Shown: positions 7,691-18,652, counted from the stretch's first letter. The stretch is DNA of 64,000 nt from Streptomyces sp. WP-1 (GCF_030450125.1 NZ_CP123923.1:7039001-7103000), one strand, 5' to 3'. Notes: generated by a model not told the origin, from the letters alone. Translations and numbers: made by a program.

Positions 7691-8269
7691 TCAGGTTCGC
7701 GGCTGGGTCCACCTCGGCCCGGTGCGGGCCCACGCCCGCTCCCACTCGGCGAGCCGGTGGCGCAGCGCGACCCGGCGGGCGACGGTGTGCCCGAGGACCA
7801 CCGCGCCCCCGGCACAGGCCGCCGCGCACACCCCGATGGTCACCGCGTGCTGGAGGATCGCCGCACCGGACGCCGGCGCGGCGACGACCTGCCCCCGGGA
7901 GTCGACCCACACCGGGACCGTGTCCCCGGTCCGGGTCCCGGCCGGTACCCGCGCCCAGGCGGTCCTGGTGACCCGGCCGGGCTCGGTCCAGCGCACCTCG
8001 GCGCGGTGCAGATGCCCGCGCTCGACCCGGACGGCGGCCGGATCGCCGGACACCGTGGCCGTGACCCGGTGGCGCGCGGCCCGCTGCGCCGCCGCGCCCG
8101 CCGCGTCCCGGTCGTGGGTGTACAGCCCCGCGGCCACCCCGGCGAGGGGCGCCACCACCAGCAGCAGCACGGCGACGACCAGCACCGTCCACGCCTCGAC
8201 GACATCACAGCGCCGCCGCAGCGGACTGCGCCGCCAGCGCCAGCCACGCACACGCACCCGGGTCCGCAT
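7691..8269 (-). CDS. Rv1733c-like membrane protein
   Basis: The product is 192 residues with two membrane helices: about residues 25-50 (VEAWTVLVVAVLLLVVAPLAG) and about 138-162. Between them lies an external domain with a WVDSRGQVVAAP segment, the layout of the actinobacterial Rv1733c family. The function of that family is not established. The gene stands alone on the minus strand between the esterase remnant and the oxidoreductase pair. Confidence 0.7.
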   Translation of the reverse strand: MRTRVRVRGWRWRRSPLRRRCDVVEAWTVLVVAVLLLVVAPLAGVAAGLYTHDRDAAGAAAQRAARHRVTATVSGDPAAVRVERGHLHRAEVRWTEPGRVTRTAWARVPAGTRTGDTVPVWVDSRGQVVAAPASGAAILQHAVTIGVCAAACAGGAVVLGHTVARRVALRHRLAEWERAWARTGPRWTQPRT

Positions 8270-8457
8270 GTCCGCCTCCTCGCCGAAGCCGACCGGCCGC
8301 CCGCCCGCGCCGCCACCCGCTCCGGTGTGCGCGCACGAGCGTCCACACCCGTCTCGTACCCCGTACGGCGCACCCGGCCCACCCGGTGAACCGCGAGTTC
8401 AGGCCCACTTGAGGCACGTTCGAGCCATGTGCCCCGCGAACGCGCCGGTGGCGCGGC

Positions 8458-9222
8458 TCAGCCGAAGCGTTCGATGCGGATACGGTCCGCCGGCTGACCG
8501 GCGCGGACCAGCAGCCGGGAGACATGCTCGGCGAACCCGTTGGAGCCGCACACGTACGCCTCCCATCCGCCGGGCGGCCGCTCGGCCAGCAGCGGCGCCA
8601 GATGCGCGGCCGTCACCCGGCCCACCGGCACTCCGGCGGGGGCGCTGCGGGTGAACACCGGGGTCGTCTCCGCGCCCAGCTCGGCCGCGTAGATCAGCTC
8701 CTCGGGGCTGCGCGCGGACACCAGCATCCGCAGCGGCACCTGGAGACCGCGTCCCCGGTGGTGCCGGATCATCGACATCAGCGGTACGACCCCGGAGCCG
8801 GCGCCGAGCAGCAGCGCGGGCCGGTCGCCGGGCCAGGCGAAGAAGCCGCTGAGCGGGCCGCGCACGTCGATCGTGTCCCCGGGCCGGGCCACGGTGTGGA
8901 ACCAGCCGGAGACCTCGCCGTCCGGCACCCGGTCCAGGGTCAGTTCGACATGTCCGCTGTCGTCGGGCGCGGAGGCGATCGAGTAGTGGCGCTGCGCCGT
9001 GTAGCCGTCCTTGGCGGTCAGCCGCAGCATCAGGTGCTGGCCGGGCAGATGCCCTGCCCACCGGGGCACGGCGAGCCGGAAGGTGGCCGCGTGCGGGGTC
9101 TCGCGGCGGATCTCCGTCAGGGTGGCCGTCTGCCACGTCGACTCGGCCTGCTCGCCCACGGCGATCCGGCCGGGCACCGCGAACCGGGGCGCGCCACCGG
9201 GCATGGTCGTCGTCTCAGTCAC
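8458..9222 (-). CDS. FNR-like flavin reductase partner of the molybdoenzyme
   Basis: The product is 254 residues. The FAD-binding motif RHYSIAS is at 78-84, the NAD(P)-binding loop GAGSGVVPLMS at 140-150, and the C-terminal CGSNGF and IRIERFG are typical of ferredoxin-NADP reductase-type oxidoreductases without a 2Fe-2S domain. It overlaps the end of the upstream sulfite-oxidase-like gene by 8 bp, so the two are translated from one mRNA. It probably passes electrons from NAD(P)H to that molybdenum protein, as in other fused or paired systems. The physiological substrate is unknown. Confidence 0.85.
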   Translation of the reverse strand: MTETTTMPGGAPRFAVPGRIAVGEQAESTWQTATLTEIRRETPHAATFRLAVPRWAGHLPGQHLMLRLTAKDGYTAQRHYSIASAPDDSGHVELTLDRVPDGEVSGWFHTVARPGDTIDVRGPLSGFFAWPGDRPALLLGAGSGVVPLMSMIRHHRGRGLQVPLRMLVSARSPEELIYAAELGAETTPVFTRSAPAGVPVGRVTAAHLAPLLAERPPGGWEAYVCGSNGFAEHVSRLLVRAGQPADRIRIERFG

Positions 9223-9820
9223 CGGCGTACCGCTGCTCTTCCCAGGGGTTGCCGCGCGGGTGGTAGCCGTTGCCCTCCCAGAAGCCCGGCTCGTCGTGGT
9301 CGAGGAGGGTGAGGCCCGCGATCCACTTGGCGCTCTTCCAGAAGTACAGATGGGGCACCACCAGGCGCGCCGGGCCGCCGTGTTCGGCCGGCAGCGGCGC
9401 GCCGCCGTACTCCCAGGCGATCCAGGCGCGGCCGCCGGTGAGGTCGGCGAGCGGCAGGTTCGCGGTGTAGCCGGTGTGCGAGCGGGCGAGTGCGTGGGTG
9501 GCGGCCGGGGCGGGCCGCACCACGTCGAGGAAGGCGTCGAGCGAGACCCCGCCGAACCGCACTCCGAACTTCGACCACCCGGTGACGCAGTGGATGTCGC
9601 CCTCGTACGCTGAGGCGGGCAGCGCGTGCGCCGCGTCCCAGTCCCAGGTGTACGGCCGCTCGACCAGGCCGTCGACGCGGAAGGTCCAGTCGGCGGGGGT
9701 GAGGTCGGGGGTGACCTCGGCGGACAGGACGGGCCAGTCCTCGCGCGCGTCGTACTGACCGGGCGGCAGCCCCGGGTTGTGCTCGCGCGCGCGGCCCGTG
9801 AAGCCTCGCGTGACGTTCAT
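9215..9820 (-). CDS. Sulfite-oxidase-like molybdopterin-dependent oxidoreductase
   Basis: The product is 201 residues, a compact molybdopterin-binding domain. The molybdenum-ligating cysteine is C78 in HCVTGWSKFGV, and later motifs (SHTGYTANLPL, WEYGGAPLPAEHGGPARLVVPHLYFWKS, WIAGLTLLD) fit the YuiH/MsrP-like branch of the sulfite oxidase family. No signal peptide is seen, so it is probably cytosolic. It is the first gene of a pair with the FNR-like reductase. The substrate is not clear; candidates include sulfoxides and N-oxides. Confidence 0.85.
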   Translation of the reverse strand: MNVTRGFTGRAREHNPGLPPGQYDAREDWPVLSAEVTPDLTPADWTFRVDGLVERPYTWDWDAAHALPASAYEGDIHCVTGWSKFGVRFGGVSLDAFLDVVRPAPAATHALARSHTGYTANLPLADLTGGRAWIAWEYGGAPLPAEHGGPARLVVPHLYFWKSAKWIAGLTLLDHDEPGFWEGNGYHPRGNPWEEQRYAGD

Positions 9821-10004
9821 GCTTCAACCGTACGCTGTCCGGGCGGCTGCTCCGTGCCTGGTCACCGGCCCGGTGCCCGGCCACGGGGTCGATCGTTGCG
9901 GTCGTATGAACAGGGCCGGGGAGCGGGAATACCGGACGCGGGCCGCTCCTTGGCGATCGGTACCGGCCATGGCATGCCGGACACCGGTGCGAGAGAAGTG
10001 AGGG

Positions 10005-10058
10005 ATGAGAATGCGCAAGGCGTACGGTTCCGGCACGGTGATCGAGGTGGCCGCGTGA
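10005..10058 (+). CDS. Possible 17-codon leader peptide before the GNAT gene
   Basis: ATG 10005 opens a short frame (MRMRKAYGSGTVIEVAA) that ends at TGA 10056-10058 and overlaps the GTG start of the acetyltransferase as GTGA. A purine-rich stretch precedes it. It may couple translation of the next gene or be a chance frame. Confidence 0.3.
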   Translation: MRMRKAYGSGTVIEVAA

Positions 10059-10792
10059 GCGTCATCGGCCCCCGGTCCCATCCGCACGTCCTCGACAACC
10101 CCGCCCGCGCCTCCCTCACCGGCCCGCACGCCCGCTTCGCCGAGCGGCGCGGCCGGGTGCTGCGCTATCCGGTCGACGTCTCCCCGTGGCCGGCGCTGCC
10201 CGACGAGCCGGAGGCGCGGGACTGGGCCGACCTCGCCGCGCTGGCCGGGGCGGGCGCGGAGGTCCCGCTGAACGGCTACTGCGGGGACGTCCCCGAGGAC
10301 TGGGAGATCACCTTCCACGTCGGCGGCGTCCAGCTCGTGGACGACGGTCTGGCCGCGGCGCCGGACGCGGAGGCGGTCCGCCTCGGCCCGGCCGACGTGC
10401 CCGAGATGCTGGACCTGGTGGCGCGCACCCAGCCGGGGCCGTTCCTGCCGCGCACCGTCGAGATGGGCACCTACCTCGGCATCCGCCGCGGGGGCGCGCT
10501 GGTCGCCATGGCGGGGGAGCGGCTGCGGCCACCGGGCTGGACCGAGATCAGCGCGGTGTGCACCGACGCCGGTGTGCGCGGCCAGGGCCTGGCCAGCCGG
10601 CTGATCCTCGCCGTCGCGCACGGCATCCGGGAACGCGGCGACACGCCGTTCCTGCACACCAGCGCCAAGAACACCAACGCCATCCGGCTGTACGAGTCCC
10701 TGGGCTTCCGGCTGCGCCGGACCACGTCGTTCCTGGCGGCGCGGGCCCCGGAACGGCTGACGGACGGGCGGCCGGCGGTGCCGGTGGGGTGA
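10055..10792 (+). CDS. GNAT-family N-acetyltransferase
   Basis: The product is 245 residues. The C-terminal GNAT core shows the acetyl-CoA pyrophosphate loop VRGQGLASRL, a preceding beta-strand (WTEISAVCTDAGV), and HTSAKNTNAIRLYESLGFRLRR, the conserved end of motif B. The first 110 residues are a variable N-terminal half common in FR47-like proteins. GTG 10055 is chosen because it overlaps a leader frame and because the frame upstream runs through non-conserved, oppositely coded DNA. The acyl acceptor is unknown. Confidence 0.8.
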   Translation: MSVIGPRSHPHVLDNPARASLTGPHARFAERRGRVLRYPVDVSPWPALPDEPEARDWADLAALAGAGAEVPLNGYCGDVPEDWEITFHVGGVQLVDDGLAAAPDAEAVRLGPADVPEMLDLVARTQPGPFLPRTVEMGTYLGIRRGGALVAMAGERLRPPGWTEISAVCTDAGVRGQGLASRLILAVAHGIRERGDTPFLHTSAKNTNAIRLYESLGFRLRRTTSFLAARAPERLTDGRPAVPVG

Positions 10793-10855
10793 TCGTCGTA
10801 CCGCGTCCGGGGTGATCGTCGTACGGCATGCGGAGGTGGTCGTCCGACGGGGCGC

Positions 10856-11296
10856 TCAGTCGGTGCCGATGCCCTCGGCCCCCGCGTTGTAGCGCTCCAG
10901 ATAGGCCGCGAAGCGCACCAGGTCGTCCTCGGGCCACTCGGCGAGCCGCTCCCGGAAGGCGGCCCGGCGGCGCCGGGTGACCTGGGCGAGGATCTCCTGC
11001 CCGGCCTCGGTCAGCTGGAGCACCTGGACCCGTTGGTCCTCCGGGTCCGGGCGGCGCTCGATCAGGCCCGCCCGCTCCAGCGCGGCGACCTGGCGGCTCA
11101 CCGTGGACTTGTCCAGGGCGTAGTGCGCCGCGAGATCGGTGGCCCGGCAGCCGCCGCTCTCCTCCAGATGGCCGAGCAGGGTGTACGACACCAGGGACAG
11201 CTCGGGGTGCATACGGCCGGCCGAGGCGCGGGCCCGGCGGGCGAAGACCGTCATCTCGCGCTGGATCGCCTCGACGGCCGACTCCGTGGTGCGCAC
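10856..11296 (-). CDS. MarR-family transcriptional regulator
   Basis: The product is 146 residues with a winged helix: RATDLAAHYALDKSTVSRQV is the helix-turn-helix region and RRPDPEDQRVQVLQLTEAG is the wing, flanked by dimerisation helices. MarR proteins bind palindromes as dimers and release DNA when they bind a small phenolic ligand or are oxidised. GTG 11296 has a GGAGG site at good spacing; the longer frame extends into non-conserved sequence. Its target is not evident; it is convergent with the GNAT gene. Confidence 0.87.
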   Translation of the reverse strand: MRTTESAVEAIQREMTVFARRARASAGRMHPELSLVSYTLLGHLEESGGCRATDLAAHYALDKSTVSRQVAALERAGLIERRPDPEDQRVQVLQLTEAGQEILAQVTRRRRAAFRERLAEWPEDDLVRFAAYLERYNAGAEGIGTD

Positions 11297-11564
11297 GGGA
11301 CCTCCCTCCTGCGGCGTTCTCCGGTGCTCCGCATTCCGGTTGCAGAGTACAACTCGCGACGTCAGGGGGCCGAACCCGGCCATGTCCGGTGGGGTATGGT
11401 GACCGTCCGGTCGCGGAGGTGCGCGGCCCCGAGTGCGAGGAGGTGGGACCCATATCCGCTGTGTCAGCCGGGGTGCTCTCTCCTCGTGACGGCGCGGTGC
11501 ACCGGCAGCGGTGACCGCGGGAGCGCCCTGCGGTCTCGCGCTCCCGAAAGGCATCCGTCCTTCC

Positions 11565-12359
11565 ATGCCCACTCCCTCTTCCCTTTCCCCGGCGGCCGTC
11601 GTCTCCGCGTTGCGTGCCGCCGGGTGCGTGTTCGCCGAGGACGAGGCGGAGTTGATACTCGCCACCGCCCGGGACGCCGCCGAACTCGCCTCGATGGTGG
11701 ACCGCCGCGCGGCCGGTCTGCCGCTCGAACACGTCCTCGGCTGGGCCGAGTTCCACGGGCTGCGCATCGCCGTCGAGCCCGGCGTGTTCGTCCCCCGCCG
11801 CCGTACCGAGTTCCTGGTGGACCGGGCGCTGGCCGAGGCCCCGGACGCCTCCGTCGTCGTGGACCTGTGCTGCGGCTCCGGCGCGCTCGGCGCGGCCCTC
11901 GCCGCCGCGCTGGACGGGGCGCGGGTGCACGCCGCCGACATCGACCCGGCCGCCGTCCAGTGCGCCCGCCGCAACCTCGCCCCCTACGGCGGCCACGCCC
12001 ACCAGGGCGACCTCTACGCCGCCCTGCCCGCCGTCCTGCGCGGCCGTGTCGGTCTCCTGACGGCCAACGTGCCCTACGTCCCCACTCCCGACCTCCCGCT
12101 GCTCCCCGCCGAGGCCCGCGACCACGAGCCGCCCACCGCCCTCGACGGCGGCCCCGACGGCCTCGCCGTCCTGCGCCGGGTCGCCGCCGGGGCCCCCGCC
12201 TGGCTCGCCCTTGGCGGCCGGCTCCTGTCCGAGACCAGCGAACGCCAGGCCCCGGCCGCGCTCGCCGCCTTCACCGAGGCGGGCCTGAGCGCCCATGTGG
12301 CGGTCTCGGAGGAGTGGTCGGCGCATGTGGTGATCGGAGTGCGGGATAAAGCCGTGTGA
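11565..12359 (+). CDS. PrmC-related protein N5-glutamine methyltransferase
   Basis: The product is 264 residues with the HemK/PrmC layout. An N-terminal helical part (SALRAAGCVFAEDEAELIL) precedes LPLEHVLGWAEFHGLRIAVEPGV, the motif I region VVDLCCGSGALGAALA, and NVPYVPT, a variant of the NPPY catalytic loop. PrmC methylates the glutamine of the release-factor GGQ motif; the NVPY variant and short length fit the actinobacterial paralogue class whose target is not proven. ATG 11565 is chosen because upstream codons look non-conserved. A 27-bp duplication covers its stop codon region. Confidence 0.8.
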   Translation: MPTPSSLSPAAVVSALRAAGCVFAEDEAELILATARDAAELASMVDRRAAGLPLEHVLGWAEFHGLRIAVEPGVFVPRRRTEFLVDRALAEAPDASVVVDLCCGSGALGAALAAALDGARVHAADIDPAAVQCARRNLAPYGGHAHQGDLYAALPAVLRGRVGLLTANVPYVPTPDLPLLPAEARDHEPPTALDGGPDGLAVLRRVAAGAPAWLALGGRLLSETSERQAPAALAAFTEAGLSAHVAVSEEWSAHVVIGVRDKAV

Positions 12360-12401
12360 ACACGACGGAAGCCGACAGCCGTGTGAACACGACGGAAGCC
12401 G
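12351..12401. repeat. 24-bp exact tandem duplication at the 3' end of the PrmC-like gene
   Basis: The same 24 bases (starting GCCGTGTGAACACGACGG) occur at 12351-12374 and 12378-12401, period 27. The first copy contains the stop codon of the PrmC-like gene; the second lies in the gap before the convergent phosphatase gene. It looks like a recent local duplication. Confidence 0.7.
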
Positions 12402-12413
12402 CCCCGCGCGCCG

Positions 12414-14489
12414 TCAGCACTCCTTCGCGCGGGCGATGAGCAGGGCCACGTCGTCGTGGTTGTCCGGGTGGTGGAGGGTGCGCAGGAGGAGGTCGCAGGT
12501 CTCCTCCAGGGGGCGGGTGGGGTCGGTCAGCAGGGACAGCATGAGGTCCAGGCGTTCGTCCAGGGTGTGGTGGCGGGTCTCCACCAGGCCGTCGGTGTAG
12601 AGGACCAGTTCGTCGCCCGGGGCGAAGTCGACCGTGACGGTGGAGAAGGAGACGCCGCCGACGCCGAGGGGGACACCGGTGGGCAGGTCGAGCAGTTCCG
12701 GGGGCCGGCCGGGGCGGATCCGGGCCGGGGGCAGATGGCCGGCGTTGGCGATGCGGCACTGCCGCAGCCGCGGGTCGTGGACGGCGTACACACAGGTCGC
12801 GATGGAGTGGTCCAGGGCCGAGGTGGTCTTGTCCAGGTGCGCCAGGAGCACCGCGGGGTCCAGGCCGAGCGCGGTCAGTGTGGTGGTCGCGGTGCGCAGC
12901 CGGCCCATCGTCGCGGCCGCCCCGATCCCGCTGCCCATGACATCGCCGACCACCAGCGCGGTCCGCCCGCCCTCCAGCGGGATCACGTCGAACCAGTCCC
13001 CGCCGACCTCGCTGGTGGCCCCCGCCGGCTGATAGCGCGAGGCCACTTCGAGCCCGGTCGTCACCGGCGGGCTGCTCGGCAGCAGGCTGCGCTGGAGGGT
13101 GAGCGCGGTGTTGCGGGCGTTCTGGTACCAGCGGGCGTTGTCGATCTGCACCGCCGCGCGCGCCGCCAGCTCCCGGGCGAGCAGCACGTCGTCCGCGTCG
13201 AACGGCCGCGCGTTGACGGTCCGCTTGAGATCGAGCGCGCCCAGCACCTCGCCGCGCGCGATGAGCGGCACCGCGAGGTACGAGTGCAGCCCCGCCCGCC
13301 CGAGCAGCACGGCCGCCTCCGGGGAGCGGGCGATGCGCGGCAGGTCCTCGTCCTTCACCCGGGGCACCAGCACCGCCTCGCCCGTGCGCACGCACTCGGT
13401 GACCAGCCGGTCGGGCGCGTACCGGGCGATCCTGCCGGGCGTGTCCGCGGCCCGTACGGCGTCCGAGGCGTCCTCGGGGCGCAGCGCGAGGGCCCGCAGC
13501 ACCGCCGGGTCCATGGGACCGAGGGTGCTGGGACGGCCCTCCACCACCGCCTCCAGCAGGTCCACGGCGGCCACGTCGGCCAGTTCCGGCACCGCGACCT
13601 CGGCCAGCTCCCGGGCCGTACGGTCCAGTTCGAGCGTCGTACCGATCCGGGCCCCGGCGTCGGCGATCACCGCGAGCCGGCGCCGTGCCGCCTCCGCCTC
13701 CATGGCGGCCCGGTGCTGCTCGGTGATGTCGGCCACCGAGCAGGCCACGCCCAGCACATGGCCCGCCGCGTCGTCCAGCCGGTACAGCGAGACCGCCCAG
13801 GTGTGGTCCGCGTCCGGGTCCGCGGGCGTACGGCCGACGACGATGTGGTCGATCAGCGGCGCGCCCGTCTCCAGCACCCGGCGGGCCCCGGCCTCCATGC
13901 CCGCGATGTCCAGCTCCGGCACCACGTCGGCCATCCGGCGCCCCAGGTGCTCGGCGGCGGGGCGCCCGTTGATCCGCTCCAGGGCGGGGTTGACCGACAC
14001 GAACCGCAGCTCCGTGTCGAACACGGCGAGCCCGGCCGGGGACTGCATGACCATCCGCTCGGACAGCGCCACGTCCTGTTCGAGGCGCCGTACGGTCGAG
14101 CGGTCGGCGGCGAGCCCGAGGGCGTACACCCTGCCGCGGGCGTCCAGCAGCCGCATGTTGCGGAACTCCACCAGACGGGTGCTGCCGTCCTTGTGCCGGA
14201 CCGGGAAGCCGCCGGCCCAGCTCTGCCCGGTGGTCATGACATCGGCGAAGAGTTTGCCGACCAGCTGCATGTGCCGCTCGTCCACCATCAGCCGGGCCGC
14301 GTACTGGCCGAGCGCCTCCCGCGCCGTGTAGCCGAACAGCTCCTCGGCCTGGGGGCTCCACAGCGCGATCCGGCCGTCGGTGTCCAGGACCACCGAGGCC
14401 ACCGCGAGCACGTCGAGGAGGCCGCCCGGCGGCACGGGCCCGCGGGCCGGCTCGCCGCCCTCCGCCGCCGCAGCCCCGGCTGCACTCAT
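12414..14489 (-). CDS. PAS-PAS-GAF-PP2C (SpoIIE-type) serine/threonine phosphatase
   Basis: The product is about 691 residues. Two PAS domains (about 25-135 and 140-260) are followed by a GAF domain (about 275-445) and a SpoIIE/RsbU-type PP2C phosphatase domain (about 465-690). The phosphatase has metal-binding motifs GGDWFDVIPL, VVGDVMGSG and HDDVALL, and LQRSLLPSSPP just before it, the usual junction in this family. It should sense a signal through PAS/GAF and dephosphorylate an anti-anti-sigma factor or similar target. No sigma, anti-sigma or RsbV-like gene lies beside it. ATG 14489 is preferred over a GTG at 14522; neither ribosome site is strong. Confidence 0.85.
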   Translation of the reverse strand: MSAAGAAAAEGGEPARGPVPPGGLLDVLAVASVVLDTDGRIALWSPQAEELFGYTAREALGQYAARLMVDERHMQLVGKLFADVMTTGQSWAGGFPVRHKDGSTRLVEFRNMRLLDARGRVYALGLAADRSTVRRLEQDVALSERMVMQSPAGLAVFDTELRFVSVNPALERINGRPAAEHLGRRMADVVPELDIAGMEAGARRVLETGAPLIDHIVVGRTPADPDADHTWAVSLYRLDDAAGHVLGVACSVADITEQHRAAMEAEAARRRLAVIADAGARIGTTLELDRTARELAEVAVPELADVAAVDLLEAVVEGRPSTLGPMDPAVLRALALRPEDASDAVRAADTPGRIARYAPDRLVTECVRTGEAVLVPRVKDEDLPRIARSPEAAVLLGRAGLHSYLAVPLIARGEVLGALDLKRTVNARPFDADDVLLARELAARAAVQIDNARWYQNARNTALTLQRSLLPSSPPVTTGLEVASRYQPAGATSEVGGDWFDVIPLEGGRTALVVGDVMGSGIGAAATMGRLRTATTTLTALGLDPAVLLAHLDKTTSALDHSIATCVYAVHDPRLRQCRIANAGHLPPARIRPGRPPELLDLPTGVPLGVGGVSFSTVTVDFAPGDELVLYTDGLVETRHHTLDERLDLMLSLLTDPTRPLEETCDLLLRTLHHPDNHDDVALLIARAKEC

Positions 14490-14802
14490 GCCACGCACCG
14501 CCTTCGCCCGTCCGGACGGCACGCCGTCCCCCGTGCCGGTTCCCCACGTCCTGTCGCGCTCACATCCGACTCTCCGACGCCGTCGCCGTCAACCTCCACC
14601 ATCTCTCAACCCGGCGGCGGGCGTCCGCCCGAGCCGGCGCCCGGCCGGGGCGCCGGGAGGGTCCGCGCGGACCGTACCGCGCGGCCGGGGGCGCCGGGAG
14701 AGTTCATGTCCGGGTTGCTGCATTGGCCTGTACATGACGATCCAGTCCGGGCCAGACTGTGCGCCGTTCGAGTGTCCCCACCGCCCGTTCGAGGAGTTGG
14801 TC
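14490..14802. other. Non-coding gap between the phosphatase and a secreted protein
   Basis: No gene is seen in these divergent 313 bases. They contain a perfect 14-bp palindrome GGTCCGCGCGGACC at 14660-14673 and two copies of GGGGCGCCGGGAG at 14647-14659 and 14688-14700. The palindrome between two direct repeats could be a control site for either neighbour. Confidence 0.5.
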
Positions 14803-15678
14803 ATGCCCGCGTCCGCCCGGTCACGCCGCAACGGAGCCCTCGCCGCGTTCGTCACGCTCGCCGCCGCCCTGTCCCTCGCCGTGCCCGCCCCCGCCTCCGC
14901 CGCCGGCACCTGGACGGAGACCGGCTCGGACCGCGCCGATCCGCTGACCGAGAGCCAGGGGCTGGCCTCCGTCGAGGTCCCGGCGGGCAGCCCCAACCGC
15001 TACACCGGCATCGGCACCGTCCCGCTGAGCGACTCCGTCCGGGGCTGGAACCACGTCGGCGACCCGGACGCGTCGTACGAGGGCTACTACATCGAGCCCT
15101 ACCAGGAGGACTCCGGCACCGCGAAGATGTACCGGGTGCAGGCGCCCGACGGCACCTGGTCGGAGTACGTGCACCAGCTGAGCCCCGGCGAGGCCCTGAA
15201 CAACTCCTGGGACGCGATCACCCCGGACGGGCAGTGGATGCTGTCCGGCGAGTGGGGCACGATGAACCGGCTGCTGGTCTTCCCGACACCGGGCGAGAAC
15301 CGCGGTACGTCGCCCTCGGTGAACCTCCCGCTGGCCGCCACGGTGCGCCTGGACCACGCCGTCAGCGACGTCCAGGGCTGCGACTTCTCCGGCCCGACCA
15401 CCCTGCTCTGCTCCTCCGACGACTCCGACGGGAGCCTCTTCGGCATCACCGAGCCGCTGCTCCAGATCGACCTGTCGGCCCCGCCGAGCGGCTCCGGCGA
15501 TGTCACCGGGCATGTCACGGCGCTGCGCCGGCTGCCGCTGCGCAGCGCGTGCTCCGGCACCTTCGAGGCGGAGGGCATCGACTACGACCGGCGCAGCGGC
15601 ATCCTGCGCGTGATCGTGGTGTCGCCGGGCATCTGCGTGCTCACCGACAGCAAGACGTACAAGTTCTCCCTCGGCTGA
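14803..15678 (+). CDS. Secreted protein of unknown function
   Basis: The product is 291 residues with a clear Sec signal peptide (basic start ASARSRRNG, hydrophobic AAFVTLAAALSLAVPA, AxA cleavage site near residue 31-33). The mature part is rich in Gly, Asp and Trp and has two cysteine pairs (DVQGCDFSGPTTLLCS; SACSGTF and SPGICVL). The mix of aromatic and acidic beta-strands suggests a beta-propeller or similar extracellular domain, but I do not recognise the family. ATG 14803 has a GAGGAG site. Confidence 0.75.
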   Translation: MPASARSRRNGALAAFVTLAAALSLAVPAPASAAGTWTETGSDRADPLTESQGLASVEVPAGSPNRYTGIGTVPLSDSVRGWNHVGDPDASYEGYYIEPYQEDSGTAKMYRVQAPDGTWSEYVHQLSPGEALNNSWDAITPDGQWMLSGEWGTMNRLLVFPTPGENRGTSPSVNLPLAATVRLDHAVSDVQGCDFSGPTTLLCSSDDSDGSLFGITEPLLQIDLSAPPSGSGDVTGHVTALRRLPLRSACSGTFEAEGIDYDRRSGILRVIVVSPGICVLTDSKTYKFSLG

Positions 15679-15792
15679 CCCCGCGCCGCGCGTGCGGGCG
15701 CAGGAGGGCGGTGTTTTCCTGGGCGGGGGGGGATGGGCGCGGCGCGGCGGGGTACTCCGGGCAGCGCAGCCCGGCCACGAAAGGAGCGATCA

Positions 15793-16167
15793 ATGGCGAA
15801 CGAGGACCGGTCGCATCCGGAAACCGTCACGGTGGAGATCAGCGGATGCTCCATGGACGACGCGCGTCTCGTCTTCGAGGCGCTGAACACGTGCTTCGCG
15901 TCCGACCGGGGCAAGGACGAGGTGCCCCGGCAACTCCACGAGAGCCGCCCCATGGTGTGGCTCGGCAGTTACGAGGTCACGGACACCCGGGGCGGGGGCT
16001 GCCCACCGGTCCACCTCGGCTCGTCCGTGCAGGCGGACGTCCAGGGCGGCTACTGGGCCGTGGACCGCTTCCGCCACACCCTGGACTCCATGTTCACCGT
16101 CGAGGAGACCAGCGCGGCCTCCGGCGACCAGGAACGCGATCTGCATCTGCGCCTGGAGAGCCTGTGA
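15793..16167 (+). CDS. Small hypothetical cytosolic protein
   Basis: The product is 124 residues without signal or membrane segment. It starts at ATG 15793 behind a good AAGGAG site. The sequence has ISGCSMDDARLVFEALNTCF near the N terminus and a VQADVQGGYWAVDRFRHTLDSMF segment. The length and compact alpha/beta character suit a small regulatory or stress protein, but I do not recognise it. Confidence 0.65.
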   Translation: MANEDRSHPETVTVEISGCSMDDARLVFEALNTCFASDRGKDEVPRQLHESRPMVWLGSYEVTDTRGGGCPPVHLGSSVQADVQGGYWAVDRFRHTLDSMFTVEETSAASGDQERDLHLRLESL

Positions 16168-16214
16168 CGACGCACGACTGACGGCGCACCTCTGCCACGA
16201 CCGACGACACGCCG

Positions 16215-16449
16215 TTACGACGCCCCCGGCCGGTCCCGCACCGGCCGGGGCGTACTGCGCCAGGCCGTGCCCGAAGGGCCAGTCGGCGGACGCGTTCTCG
16301 GTGACCGTCACGAACACGTTCGCCGGATCGGTCCCGGTGCGCTCGCGCACCAGCTCCGCGATCCGCCGGTACATCGCACGCTTCACCTCCGCGTCGCGTC
16401 CGGCGCGCATCGTGACCGCCACGATCACCAGGGAGTCGTCCCGGCGCAC
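16215..16449 (-). pseudogene. Tautomerase-family (4-OT-like) protein, probable frameshift near the end
   Basis: The frame encodes LVIVAVTMRAGRDAEVKRAM and ANVFVTVTENASADWPFG, the two halves of a 4-oxalocrotonate tautomerase-like beta-alpha-beta unit of about 75 residues. The uninterrupted frame has no stop until 15790 and would run antisense through the whole neighbouring gene. One extra base in a five-base G run inside the hairpin at 16224-16250 would explain this, because the shifted frame stops at TAA (16217-16215). There is no clear Pro-1 start; GTG 16449 and ATG 16491 are possible. I treat it as frameshifted or misread. Confidence 0.45.
16224..16250. terminator. Strong bidirectional hairpin terminator
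   Basis: CCCCGGCCGG (16224-16233) and CCGGCCGGGG (16241-16250) form a perfect 10-bp stem with a 7-base loop. It lies between the convergent ends of the small hypothetical gene (stop 16167) and the tautomerase frame, so it can end transcription from both sides. Confidence 0.7.
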
Positions 16450-16485
16450 GCCCGATGCGGATGAAGGGTGCGGATCGAACGGACT

Positions 16486-16503
16486 GTACATACTAGTAGG
16501 TAC
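16486..16503. promoter_or_regulatory. Operator-like palindrome GTACATACTAGTAGGTAC
   Basis: The 18 bases are palindromic except for one mismatched pair and have a central CTAG. This is a typical form for PadR or MarR dimer binding. It lies 5' of the tautomerase frame, 28 bp from a second CTAG-centred palindrome, and the flavoenzyme gene downstream is followed by a PadR regulator. Confidence 0.5.
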
Positions 16504-16531
16504 TGAGGGCGTGGCGCGGGGCACATCGTTG

Positions 16532-18621
<2,090 letters not shown>

Positions 18622-18652
18622 GCCCCCTGCGGGGGATCCCTAGGATGAGCCC

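Noticed and set aside
11033..12349. A 438-codon plus-strand ORF overlapping the PrmC-like gene
   Set aside because: Arg/Pro-rich, wrong frame relative to the recognised methyltransferase motifs.
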